Source: Corythucha ciliata
Taxonomy: Eukaryota > Arthropoda > Insecta > Hemiptera > Tingidae
DNA length: 64,000 nucleotides
Direction: 5' to 3'
Assembly (NCBI GenBank): GCA_038030265.1
Contig: CM075942.1
Span: forward strand, 15,768,029 to 15,832,028
The notes beneath the pieces were generated by a model, which was not told where the DNA came from, ran no database searches, and saw only the letters and a list, made by a program, of their open reading frames with translations. This document shows positions 28,401 through 41,800 of this stretch, in pieces (the first letter of the stretch is position 1; the number at the start of each line of letters is the position of its first letter). The position numbers were made by a program, and so were the translations under genes.

Positions 28401-31400
28401 TTGTACGAAGCACTCAGTGCCTTCGGCAAGACAGACATATTTCAATTTAGTTAAAAAAGACGGATCGTTTTGAGAAAAAGGTCAAAGATGTATTTTTAGA
28501 CGCAATTCAACGGAGTAACCTCTAAACAAAAACCCAATAATTGTCGCTGTTTTTCAATCCAAGAAGAGAATGCCCAGGAGGAAATATAGACGAGAATTCT
28601 GTTTAATTGAAGTACTCCCACTCGACACCGTTTGACCTTTCGTCCCGAATTATTGTTTTATTATAATTAAACGTGCAAATCCCTCGTATTTTCGGCTATT
28701 AAAAAATTCAGGGCGAGTAATACCATCGTTGACGGTAATTTATATGAGAGCGAAATTTACCGCCGCCTCGACGTCGACCCTTTAAGAGTTAACACCCGAA
28801 AAACTCACCGGGGAGTTATTTTTTCTCACACACTTTCTCACTCACTGCACTCTCTCATTCTCTCTCTCTCTAATCGTCTCCTTGCGAAGTTTGGTATAGA
28901 GAGGGAATGGGTGGTAAAAAATATAGTGTAATTCTCTAACTCACTCTCTTCCCCCTGGTTGACCGAACATTTACACGCGTGTTATCTCCAATTGAAAAAT
29001 TGTTGGTGTCAGGGTTGATTGAATCGACCAACAACGGTGGACCTCAGTCATTTGAATTTACCGCCATTTTGAAGCAATCAAGTACGCGAACAATTGTATT
29101 GTGTCACTCGTTTTCCTCTAATATAAACGACGCCGATTTCTTGACTAAAACTGAAGAAGGGGGGAGGGTGGAACTGAAAGATTTATTTTGAGGGCTAAAG
29201 TAATGGTTGGCACAGCAAAACGATTCATTCCGCTATGAGAATCTCGATCGGTCCGGTTGGCAGCAAAGCCTTGCAGGCCCCTGGATAACCTAATTTTAAG
29301 AATTAAATCGACTTGGACGAAAAGGAACCACATCACAGCCGTGAGTAGAGTCCCATTGCTCGGGGGAAGTTGTATTTACCAGGAGTCAACGAGGCCCATG
29401 AGAAGGACCACATACCTACCAGAAAAGGGTTTTGTAGTGTGCAAAATCCGCGGTATTAGGTTTTAACGAACGGGGCAACCCCACGAAATTGGTTTTTAAA
29501 TTAGGCAGCCTCGCGGGTTATCAGCTAGTCAAAACACACGAACTAGGTTTATTCAGTGATCCAGTGGCCCACGAATCTTCTTATTCAGCAAGCAAAACCC
29601 AAGAAACTGGCGTTTTAGCGAGATAAAATCACAAAGATGGTTTATTAGTGTGACCAAAATCCGCAAAATTAATATTTTAGGTAGACAGATCCGCAAAAAT
29701 TGTTTGTTTTTAGCGAGCCAGACCCGCGATTTTTTTTTTGTTTTGAGACTGAAACTTTCGATAATGGTTTTCAGCGAGCCAGACTCGCGAAAATGGTTTT
29801 TTAGTGTGCAAATTTAGTGAAAATTAGTTTTTAGTGTGCAAATAAATGCACGAAATTTGGTTTTCAAAGAGGCGACCCCAAAACTGATGATGTTTCAGCA
29901 ACAAATATCCGCGAAATTGCTTTGTTATTGTGAGGCAGACACGCGAAAATGGTTTTTCCGAAGAAGCCACCCCCGCAAAATTTATTTATGATTACAGCTC
30001 AAAATTTTGTATTTGACGACGTGAATTCGAATTTTTGAGTGAGCCAACCCCGCAAAATAGAGAAGGTATTAATGAGCAAAAGTTGTAATTTCATTTTCCA
30101 ATTTCGAGCTGTAACCCCAGCCCAGAATGTAGTATATTTCACAATGAGTGAGGAAAGCGTCACTTTACGAGCGAGTTTCACGCTAGGCGGTGATAAAAAG
30201 TAAAGCAGTGTCGGAAATGTACTTTCGTTCACTCTGTGACGACTGGGTGAGTTTGGAAAGTCCACGCTATATGATAAAAGAGTTTTAAAGAGTTACGTAG
30301 TAGTAGTTTCGTAGAGTAAAAGAGTTTCGTCAAAAGAAAAGATATTGCCACTGATATAATATAAAATATAAAGATATTGCGAAATGCATAAATTCCCGCC
30401 TCCTGGAGGCAACTTCGTGGCTAAAATAGAAAAAAACACGCTAATCCCCAGTTTTTGTATGCCCTTAGACGGCTAAAATTCAATGATTAGAAGGCGCTCC
30501 AATATGTGCTCTTCTTGGAGCAAGTATAAGCGGCTGAAAGTTTGAAAAGTGCTAATATTCGTGCCCGAAATTGGGGAAAAGCATTAATTCGAGGTTTCTT
30601 GATGCGACTTCTTGTATTGACCAAAATTGAGAACAACGCTAATTCGAGGTTGAAATGGCTAATTCACGGCTAAAATGGTGAAAAATGGATACTTTATCGA
30701 AGGTTTTGAGAAAAAGCCATAATTCCCGCCTGAAATTACGAAAAAGGCTTTATGGATTCCGAAGGCAAGTTCGTATCTCAAACTGAGAAAAAGTGCTATT
30801 TTATGGCTAAAATTTAAAAATTGCTAATTCGTGGCTAAAATTAAGAAAAAGTGCCGCGGATGAAATTTGAAAAAATCGTTCATATTACCGAACGAAATCA
30901 TGAAAAACACTCATTCACTAAAAATAAATTCACGAACACACGAGAACACGTGGCAGCACAAATTCACAAAGAAATCGCTAATCCGCGGCTAAAACGGAGA
31001 AAAATCGCAAATTTGCGGCTAAAATGGAGAAAATTCGCTAATTCACCGATGAATTGAGAAGCGCTGCAGTGTGGAAAAAAAACTAACTCGCGGTTAACAT
31101 GGGGAAAATGCCAATTCGAGTCTGATTGGCAAATCGCCAATCGCGGAAAAGTGAGGAAAAATCGTTTATTTAGCGGATAAAATTGAGACAACGCCAAATC
31201 GCGGCTCCTGAAGGCATCTTCAGTCTCTGGTGAACAATTCGCCCATCGGGGGAGCGAAATGCTACACAGTTGAACGTTTGTCCGGTGTGAGTCGTGCCGT
31301 CTCCCTCACAATATACTTTAGTTCGTAATGTTGGTTAAACGCTTAAACAATGAGGTTACATTCGAACGTTGAAGATGGCGAGCAGCCGAAACGGATTCGT

Positions 31401-32784
31401 TGATGAAGATACACCATAAGGAGGGAAATCTGACAACTTGGGCTCTTACGCCAGCGATTCATGTAAGCTTTACATATATGCTCATATTCCCACGAATAAA
31501 TTAACAGTTTCCAAGCCTCGATAGCCAACACGATCTTTCTCTGATAAGCATTTAGTCAGATTGTTGATTGACCGCTGTAGCATAGCTCTTGGGCTAGTTA
31601 GTAGTTCAATGTTGGTTGGTGACGGCATCAGGGGATTTTCAATTGAATACATAATGAGGAAAGAGCGCGCCACTTAACATGGTCAGGGTGGGGAGGGCAT
31701 GGATATCAGCAAGCCCTGTGTGCAGAGTAGTCGCATAAATATGATTGTGTGCCAAGGAATTTAATTAAAAGGCGGCCAGTTTTAAATTTCCTCTGACTCT
31801 GAATACCCACACCGAGTCGTTGATGCACAATGCCAAACACGACCGAGAGGAGACATAAAACTTTATTGAGCGATGAAACGCGAATTTTTCTCCTTCTCGT
31901 CGAAGAAAAAAAATTACCATCAACAAGACGTGCCACTTAATTTCCTGTCCATCAGACTCTCATCGACTCCATTTTTGCTACGAGCGGCGTTCTTCTTTAA
32001 TTTCAAACACTCCCCCTTTTTGACCCACGATCAAATCGAGAGAATCGTGCAGTAAAAACCAATTTCATGGCCTCCAAATTAAATCCTTTTCCCTCCTACT
32101 CACGCTGAAAAATTCAGTAGGTATCATTAAGAAGAGAAAAAAGGAGGAAATAATGTTTCCCTAAACGTCCAATTAGCCAAGGTGGTAGTCGCAAAGACGT
32201 TAAACAATTCAACTGTGACGGGAGGGGGGGAATTGAAGGAATTTCCCTCGGGGTCGAATGATTACAGATCGGTTGAAAAGTTTTCCCAAGTTAAAAGATC
32301 AGTTGTAGGTTGTAGCCAATCGCCTATTATGAGGTTTAAACCGCCCTTTTAACTAGGGGGATTTTCATGAGCCTTTATTTCGTGCGAAGGGAGAAGAAAG
32401 GTTGTTTTTCTTTATTGCGTAACACTTTTTTTCTTTGTATTCGTCTCCCGTTTGGACTTTATGGACGTCATCAAAAGAAAAGGAAAAAATAAGAAGGAAA
32501 CAACGCTGCACGAGCACCCAGAGTTCCCACACGGAACCAAGGACTAATCATAATGAATTTTATGGATGCTCGTATCGATTTTAGCAGTCTCTTGATGAAG
32601 TTCGTGAAAATATAATAGAATTTTGTTTGTTCGCAATTCAAGACTTTGCAGACAAGGCAGTAGACAGTTTGATGTCCTGTATAATTGAGCTTCAATGCTG
32701 CACACAGCATCGATCAGTCTTGGGGGACGCCGTCGCCACGTAGAAAAAAAAAGACGCTCAACCCTGAAGGATTGGAGAATTTGC

Positions 32785-32819
<35 letters not shown>

Positions 32820-35800
32820 GCGTATGCTTACAAGAGCCATCAGCCGTCATTGGGTTGTTTCTTTGTACTGTTTTTAAGTATTAGTGTCCTGTGTGTTACG
32901 TTTATGATTTATGAGTATGGTTTATGATTCTGATTTATGATTATTTATATGATATGATATGATTTATGATTATTTGCGTCTTAAAAGATCGTTCCATATC
33001 CATCACTCCACGCCTAAATAAGACTAGAAAAATATTTGTGAAAGTGCGAATACTTTTTATTTTTCGTAGGACTAAAATCTGCGTCTTCTCCCTCATCACC
33101 CCTTCCCATCAATTAACTCACCGGCTCTACAGAGACAGTGTTGAGAGCTATACCGCCACTACTCAAAGGCTTTCTTTCGCGAACCTTTTCAACTTTTCAG
33201 CTCTCTCCTCTCTCTCCCTCTCTCAACTTCCTTTTTATTCTCGTGCGTCATGACGCAGGATGAAATGAAGAATTATAACATGGGCGTGTGTTGTTTTTGA
33301 AATCTCTCCCACGCACAATCCGCCCCATTTGTGAAGAAACTGACAGAATTTTCAAATAACGAAGACGCTTTTATTCAAATACACTTTTGCTGAATCTTCT
33401 CACACGGTGGAAACGGCAATGGTGGGGGGAGTGGTTCCGTAATAATTACCGCACTGTTACACAGAAGGTATACAAAGCCTGAAAAATAGGGTTCTGTGAA
33501 CGAAGTATTTTTTAATGGACCACCAATTAAAAGCGCGTTTCTCCGAAGCGAATTTTAAACATGGGCCAATTTCTAGCGGTCAGAACAAATTATAACTGTG
33601 AGTGAAATAATGGAAAATGATCTGAGCGACGACGAAAAAACCGTACCAATGGATTTCCGCCACAAAATTAGAGCTTTTTCTCAATATTCAAATTCCGAAT
33701 TAGCGCATTTTTTCAATATTATCAACGAGTTAAGCCGGGTTTTCCTAGCACAAATAGTGCTCGTACACGACTAAAATTTAGAAAAAGCCCTAGTTCGCGA
33801 ATAAAAAGTAGACAAAACCTTAATTCATGGCAAAAAGTGAAGAAAAATCGCTAATTCGCAGCTTTTATTTGAGAAACATCACTCTTTCGCAGTAAAATTG
33901 AGAAAAACGCTACTTCACAGCTAAAAGTTAAAAGAAACGCTAATTCGCGGGCACGCCTCGGTGGTGTAATGGATGCAATACTCGCTTCGCAACCCAGCGA
34001 GCCTGGGTTTGAACCTGTAGCTATTGCCCAGTTCTCTATAAGGCAGCGGCGAACTGTGACACGGCACACTCAGATCGTGTGGGCGTTCCAGGCGGCGTGC
34101 GTTCAACAAACGGCGCACCGACCGAAACGCCCGTGTAGTACGGGTGTGAAGTGCACAGTTGGATCAGCGAACGGCGTGTGAGCCCAAAGGAGGCTTTGGC
34201 GCCTGCCGGGTTCGAAACCCGGCGCCCAATAATTATTATTATTAACGCTAATTCGCGTTTATTGGAGACCTTTTCACGGCTAAGATTTGGTAAAAGGGCT
34301 CGTTCACGTTAGGTTCAAGAATGAGCTCTCACTTCGCTGAAATTAAAGAAAAACGCAAATTCGCGGATAAAATTGAGAAATAGAGCTAACTCAGGGATAA
34401 AGTGTAGACAAAACGTTTATTCATGGTAAAGAAAATCGCTCATTCTCGTCTCAAATTCAAAAACCACCAATTCGCGGGAAAATTGAAAACCCGTTAATTC
34501 GCGGCTAAAATTGAGAAAAACACTACTTCACAGCTACGCTAGTTCGTGGGTAAAATTGACAAAAAAGTGTTAATTCGGAGCCAAAATTGAGAAAAACACT
34601 CATCAAGTCTAATTGAGAAAAAGTTCTATTTTTCGGTTATAACTGAGAAAACGCGCCAATTCGCGGTCCCGTGAAGAAAAGCCTAAGACCAAAATTGATA
34701 AAAGGCACTAATTCACGGTATATGTATAGAATTGCTATATGTATGGAATTTCCCTCGGGGTCAAATGATTACAGATCGGTTGAAAAGTTTTCCCAAGTTA
34801 AAAGATCAGTTGTAGGTTGTAGCCAATTGCCTATTATGAGGTTTAAACCGCCCTTTTAACCAAGGGGATTTTCATGAGACTTTATTTCGTGCGAAGAGAG
34901 AAGGAAGGTTGTTTTTTTTTTATTGCGTAACGTTCTTTGTATTCGTCTCCCGTCTGGACTTTATGGACGTCATCAAAAGAAAAGGAAAAATTATTGAGAA
35001 ATAATAAGCCAAAATAAGAAAAGGCACTAATTCACGGTATATGTATAGAGACAGTTTTTTAACGGGTAAAATTGAGAAAAAGGACTGGTTCACATTCGCA
35101 GCAAAAATTGGCAAATTGTGCTCATTAATGGGCATGGTACTAGACAGGGGGAGGGGTAGCTGCCCATTTTAATTTTGTTAGAAGTAACTAGGTAGGTATT
35201 TATAATAATATCAATAATATCTTATAAAATCACATCGATAACTAATTTTTTTGTGATAATGTGCTCCCCGGTGGGCAAATCGGAACTTGATAGCGCCAAC
35301 AGAAGCTCCGCAGAAATTAATCAAGAGGCCAAAAACTGGACATAACAAACAAAGTCCAATTGGGTCCCAGGAACCCAATTTTTTGGTCACAAGAAACGTC
35401 AGCAACTGACAATTGAGTCAAGAAACCGCAGGAAGTCAAACTCTATTTGGCCCTGGGCGTAAACACGGGGGGGGGGGATTATGGGGGATAGCCATTATAC
35501 GAATGAAGGGGCACAAGTACCAACGCTCTAAGAGCTCCATAAAATCTCCAAAAATGAGAGTCTCTCGTTGAATTTAGGTTTAGCACATTTTCTCGACTTC
35601 AAGCCGCCCCCGCCCGAAAAGATCCGCGTGCGTCCAGTAGCTTCCTTAGACTTCAGACCCCACGCAGTAGCTTACCAAGGATGGGGTGAGGGGTGCGGTC
35701 CGCCCCCCGAAAAGCTTAAAAACAGATAAATGAGGATTTTTAGGTTATCTATGGATGTAGGTAATAAAGAGGTTGGACAGCGATTTGGCTGCTTTCTACG

Positions 35801-38800
35801 ATTTTGAGTCTATCCGACCTAAAGAACACAACGTTGCAAGTGATATCAGCAAAGACTCGAATGACTGAATATTCGAATGAGCCCCCGAAAGCGCTATTCT
35901 AGTTGGCTCAAATTGGGAAAATTCGCGCTATCTTGAGGAAAATTTGCGGCTAAAAAGAGAAAATACACCGTGTCTCCAGTTTCGTTAGGTCCTTAAACCC
36001 ATTAAAGTGCTGATCGGCAATTTGCAACTTACTGACGCGGCAAAAAAAATCGCTAATATTCGTGACTATAACTGCGAAAAAGCGCTGATTCGTATATGGT
36101 CTTGCGATGCAACTTCCAGACTAAAATTGAGAAAAAATCGCTGATTCGCGGTGCATGGAGGCCCATCTACGAAAAAAATAAAAGTTTTTGGACCAACCCC
36201 GTGGTTAAAATTGAGATAACACGCTATTGACAAAAAAAAAAGACGCTTCCAGGTGAAAATTGGGGAAAATTGGCAAATTCACGAATGACATTGCGAAAAA
36301 TCGCCCATTCGCATATAAAAAAGGGAATAGATGCTAATTCGCCACAAAAATAGCTGAAAACGCTATTTTACAGCTGAAATTGAGAAAAATCGCTAATTTG
36401 CAACTTGCGGATACAAAGTTGAGGAAAAACGTTAATTCGCAGATACAAATTGAGAAAATCACTGATTCGCTGCTAAAATTGAAAAAATCACAAATTAGCG
36501 CAGCTACAACTAATAAAAACGCTAATTTTCAGTTCAAATTGGGAAAAAGTGATAATTCTCTGCTCAAAAAGGAAACAATTGTTTATTGGCAGCTTAATTT
36601 GAGGAAAACGCCAATTCTTGGCAAAAATTGAGAAATGCACGCTAAACGCTACTACGCTGCTAAAATTTAGAAAAAGCGCCAATTCAATGCTAAAATTGAG
36701 GAATATCGCTAATTCTCGGATAAAGTTTGGTGAAATTTCTAATTTAAATACACGCTTTCGCGCCTTCTGAAGACAATTGCGTAGCTAAAAATCAGAAAAA
36801 CGGCCAATTCATGCACGGATATAAGTAAAAAAAAAATGTAGAAACGCTGATTCACGGGCTAGAACTGAGAAGAAGCGATAATCCGTGCCTAAAAGTAATA
36901 TAAAATTGCTAGTGCGGTGCTAAAATTTGAAAACCCCGCTAATTTTCGGGTAATATTTAGAAGATAAATAATTAGTCTGGCCAAAAATAACAGATTTTAA
37001 AGTTTAATTTTAAGCCTAAATTTAAAAAAAGTACTAATTCACGGCTAAAAAAAAAGAAAAATCACCAATTTACAGCAAAAATTGTGCAAAACGCCAATTC
37101 ATGACTGAAATTGAGAAAATTCGCTTATTCTCTGGTTTCAAACGCTGCTAAAATTAGGAAAAAGCGCTAATTCGCGGCTAAAATTGAGAAAAATTCCAAT
37201 TTGCGTCAAAACTGAACTGTACGCTATTCGTGGCTTCTGAAGGCAAGTTTTGAAGTTTTGAAATTGAGGAAAAGCGCCAATTTATGGCAATGGGTGAAAA
37301 AACCACTAATTCATGGATAAAACTGAGAAAAATCGCTTATGCATAGCGTATGGTAAACCAAAACAATCCTGATTTGTGAAAAGCCCTCTATTTCGCGGCT
37401 AATATTGAGGAAAACACTTAAGAAAATCGCTAATTTTCAGATGAAACGTTAGAAAAGTGCTGATCCCCTGCTAAAAAAAATTGAAAAATCGCTAATTTGC
37501 TGCTAAAGTTGAGGAAAACGCCAAAACTACTCTTCGTAGTTCTTGGTCGCCGCGGTGTCTCGGTGGTCTGAGAGCCTTACCGGAGATACGCTGTCCGGGT
37601 TCGATTCCCGCTCCGTGGCAGTTTCTTTTTCTCACGACACATAAACCACCATGTCACTGTTGCTAAATACGTGTCCGAAATAACTTTAACTTCGATACAA
37701 AAAGCTTTAAATTTCTTGTTTATAGAGAGACTTAGGGGCCTCTTCGAGATTTCCGCCCCGGGCCCGCCACCTCCGGGGGAAAGGTGTAGGTCCGCCAGTG
37801 AACCCGCGATACGTGGTTTCATCAATTTCTAAATTAATTTTGGCCATCTCCTCTAAAAATCACCCAACTGAGAGATTTTTAAGGTCATTTTCTCTGAGTA
37901 TTTCGATTTGAGCCGAAAGTATGAGTCCCGTGGAGAATTTTCAATTGACCAATGTACGCGGTTTCCTCCTCAACATCCTTTGAGTGCCCACCACTGTCCC
38001 TTAAATTGGTTAAAAGTGAGCGTTTTGCATTTGTACTCGTATCAACGACTTTGTCGATGTGCATTCGGGAGAACTTCATGAGACTAGCGGACTAGCCTCT
38101 ACTCCACTCATTCCATAACAGGGAAGGGTTTGTCGAAAAGAACATTCTGGAATGTCTGGATGAATTAGGGATTAATAATAGTAATTTTTTTCTCCGGCAA
38201 GGCTATGATGGGGCGAGCAAGATGACCGGTAGATTCAAGAGTGTGTAGGCTGGGTGGAAAGATGGCTAAAATCTGAAATTACCCACCTCCCCACACTCTA
38301 ACGAGATTTCAATCTGAACGTCCCCCTAAGCTAAATTACTTAATTACGCGACGCCACTGATTTTGACCTTTCAAGTGAGCCAAGCCCGCGAATTTTTTTT
38401 TTCGTTGAATCCTTCAAATATGGATTTGAATAGTCCAAATCCGTAAAATTTTGGCTTCTTGAGGTGAGACAAGCTTCAAATTTTGGCTTTTTGAGCTTAC
38501 TCCGTGAACTTCAACAATTTCTGATGGAAGATATTCCGTTACCGCGTAAGGATTTTTCCATGGGCGGAATCCACCAAATTGGACTTTGAATGCAGAAACG
38601 GCAGTTTTCTGGACCAAAACTAGCACCGGAGCTGGTTCTGTATCATACGATGAACGTAGTTCTTTCGAAAATGCCGAGTTTTAGGGACGAAATTCCAAAT
38701 TATGCGGACAGACAGTTTTATAGACCGGAGGCCCGTTAATATATTTGTCGTAGACTCTTATTTATTCTTGGGTTCCGTGGCTTCAGTTCAGAGATTATTG

Positions 38801-41800
38801 AACGAAAACTTGTTAGAGTATTTTCTAATTTTTTCCCATCGTCATTAACTTTTCGAGCTGTATACGATTAACGCCCGGATGCCAAATTCTCTTGATCTGC
38901 CTCTTAATCTACCAGTCTCAGTATACAGACGCCGTCAACAAGTCAGCCCTGTCTTGCCTTTGAAAGAGAGTAGCTAAAAACCTTTCTTGGCAACATTATG
39001 TTAATTAAACACAGCCCTTTGAGACGCCAGATTGATTGGGCACTAAATGTCAAGACTTCATTGTCCCAGACAATTCCGTTCGATTCTGTAGTCTGTTACA
39101 AAGAGCTTCTCTTCAAACTATTTCGAACGATGAAAAGCTCTTTTTTCAGTACTTGCTGTTCTGATCTAGTTTGTTCCCCCTTTTAACATTTCTCAACACG
39201 GGATGCTATCCCATAACGTATGCTGTTGATTAAGGATAAATACACCTACCACGCTTGTCACCCCTCGCCCACATAATTCATAATTAGAGAAATGTAATTG
39301 TAACGTTACAGCACGTTCGTGAGATTACCCAACCCCCTCCACCACATTCACTAGTAATTCAATTTTTAAATGACAAAATACCCTGAAAAGCTCGTGGGGC
39401 GGTGGGGAATCAGGGGGGAGGGCTTGAAATGAAGCTCTTGAAACATTAATTACCCTCGAGTTTTACATGTATATGAACGCCATCCATGAAAGCTTTTAAA
39501 TAATTACCAACGCTGAAACCACACTATATCATTGTATTTTGTCACACCATTACTGCCTCACCATCTTTTTTCAACGAATGGTTACAATTAATTAATTGTT
39601 TAAACGCTTTTTACGTTCACGCGTCGCGTAACGGTATAATTGAAAGACGGTAGAAGTAGAAATTGTGGGGTTTACTCACTTTGATGGCTTGGTCCAGCGA
39701 GGTGTTTCAGCGAGTTGAAAAATCCGCTCATGTTCTTCGAGTTCCATAGATAAAATACGAAAACCCGAACAAAGGGACAAACTTTAATAGTTGTCCCTCA
39801 AATTAAGCGAAAAAAACGAGATTTTTCGTTTGTTAAAATTGAAAAAAGAATAATTTGAGAGTTGGGAAGTTACTTAAATTGTTTTGACACCATGGAAAGA
39901 CGTTGATGAAGATGAAAGAACCGTTCATATTTTAAGCCTTTTTGTTTTCTCCGTGAAAATTGAAATACGATAAAGAAAAAATAATAAAGCGTGGAGATTA
40001 CAGCTGGCGAACAATATCCAGACTGAGTAAAATGAAACCCCGTGTGGACTGAAGTGAAAGGGTGGAGGCGGCTTGTGTGTGTGGGGGCGGTTTCCACCCG
40101 CCTGTTCGTACAATGAGAGCTCGTGAGGAAGAGGAGGAGGAGGTTTTGTGCTCGGAGTCACCTTCCACGCGGACTTTGGCGAACGCCAGGCGTCTGCTAC
40201 TGTCTCTCTCCTCCGCTTTTTGAGAGTCACCCCCTAAACTCGAGGCTCTCTTTTCTCAATTCCACCGGCGGCGTAGCCGTGTATAATATCGACCCCCGGA
40301 AAAACCATCGCCTCAATGAATCTCCCCCCGCCCCCACCGCTCCACACACCTACCCACGGCGCGCCGCTTTGCGGGACTTGTGTGAGTGTATGCGTGGAAA
40401 ATACGGTGTGGCTTTGCCTTTCAACCAATTTCAATACTCCTTGTGGCGACCAGCCCCTTCCACCTACTTCGTCCACCTACGCCAAAAGACAGTTATAAAA
40501 AGCTCTTCCTTGACATTTTATAGCGCGTTGTTTGAACCCTGAGAATGACTTTTAAAACCCTAAAAATTTAGTTATTGTCGCCCACAAAGCTGTTTAGTTG
40601 TGTAGTAGGTTCTGAACTCATTAGTGAATAAAAGGATCGTCCACATCCACCCGCTCAAAAATTTGAATCCGATTGACCAAATGCGACGCCACACCTCCAA
40701 AAGTCCAAAGTGACCTTTCACAGCTCCAGACATTCGCCTGTCAAATAATAGACCCAACAAAATAGGGCGCGGGGGGAACTCGGAATTCGGCTCCCTATAG
40801 AAGCGAGGGTGTATTGGACCGCCCCGGGCCACCAAACTGAGAGGGTCCGCGAAAATTTTAAAGATGGAAAAATGGGAATTTTTGGTTTTGATGTTCATGG
40901 ATGAAATTAAGAAAAAATTCTCATTTAGTCCAAAAATTAAGAAAACTACACCAATTCGCGGTTTCTGGACGCAACTTGCGGCTAACACAGAGATAAAGCG
41001 CTGATCCCAAGTTTACTAAAGTCCTGAAATGGCTATAAAAGACGCACTAATGTTACTAGAGGCAAGTACACTGCTAAAAGTTTGGAACAAGCGCTAATAT
41101 CGCGACTAAAATTGCAAAAAAGCGCTAATTCGTGGCTTTAATTGAGAAAAATCCAAGTATTACTGCTAGAATTGGTGAAATCAACGCAATGCACGCCAAC
41201 TTCCAGCTGAAATTGATGATTTTTGTCGAGAAATTGAGAAAAAGGCAAATCCACGAACAAAATTGAAAAAAAAAAAACCCTAATTCGCTGAAAAAAATCG
41301 CTAGTACGTGGCGAAAATGAAAACAAAACAAAACAAAAAAAACGCTAATTCGTGGCTAAAATATAGAAGCGATATCTCACAGCCAAAATTAAGAAAAATC
41401 AATAATTAGCAGATGAATTAAAAAGTAGCGCTGACTCGCCGCTAAAATTGAGAAAAATCGCACATTTGCGGCTAATATTAAGAAAACGTTCATCCGCGGC
41501 AAATATTAAGAAATTTTGCAAATTTGCGGCAGAAATTGAGAAAATCTATTCATCCTTTGTTGAAATTGAGAATAACGCTGCTTCGGCATTTGCGGATAAA
41601 ATTGCTGAAAATCACTCAATCGCGGGCAAAATTGAGAAAAAGTGCTAATTCACTGCCCAAATTGAGAGGAATCGCTAATTCGCGGCGCAAATTGAGAATG
41701 CTCGCTAATTCACGGCAGGAATTGAGGGAAACGCTAATTCAAGGCCAAAATTTACAAAAATACAAGCCATTGAATGAAATTGAGAAAATTCTCTAATTGA

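Larger units (their letters stand above)
33655..35120. repeat. Minisatellite family F1, minus orientation, host of two insertions
   Basis: One F1 field split by the SINE at 33950-34243 and by the duplicated segment at 34745-34991. Units resume in phase-like fashion after each insertion. Confidence 0.8.

Noticed and set aside
40123..40542. 139-codon plus ORF
   Set aside because: Pro/His/Arg-rich translation of C-rich intron DNA, with equally long frames on the other strand.
41448..41796. Overlapping plus ORFs rich in Lys, Leu, Ala and Arg
   Set aside because: Periodic translations of the F1 minisatellite, not genes.
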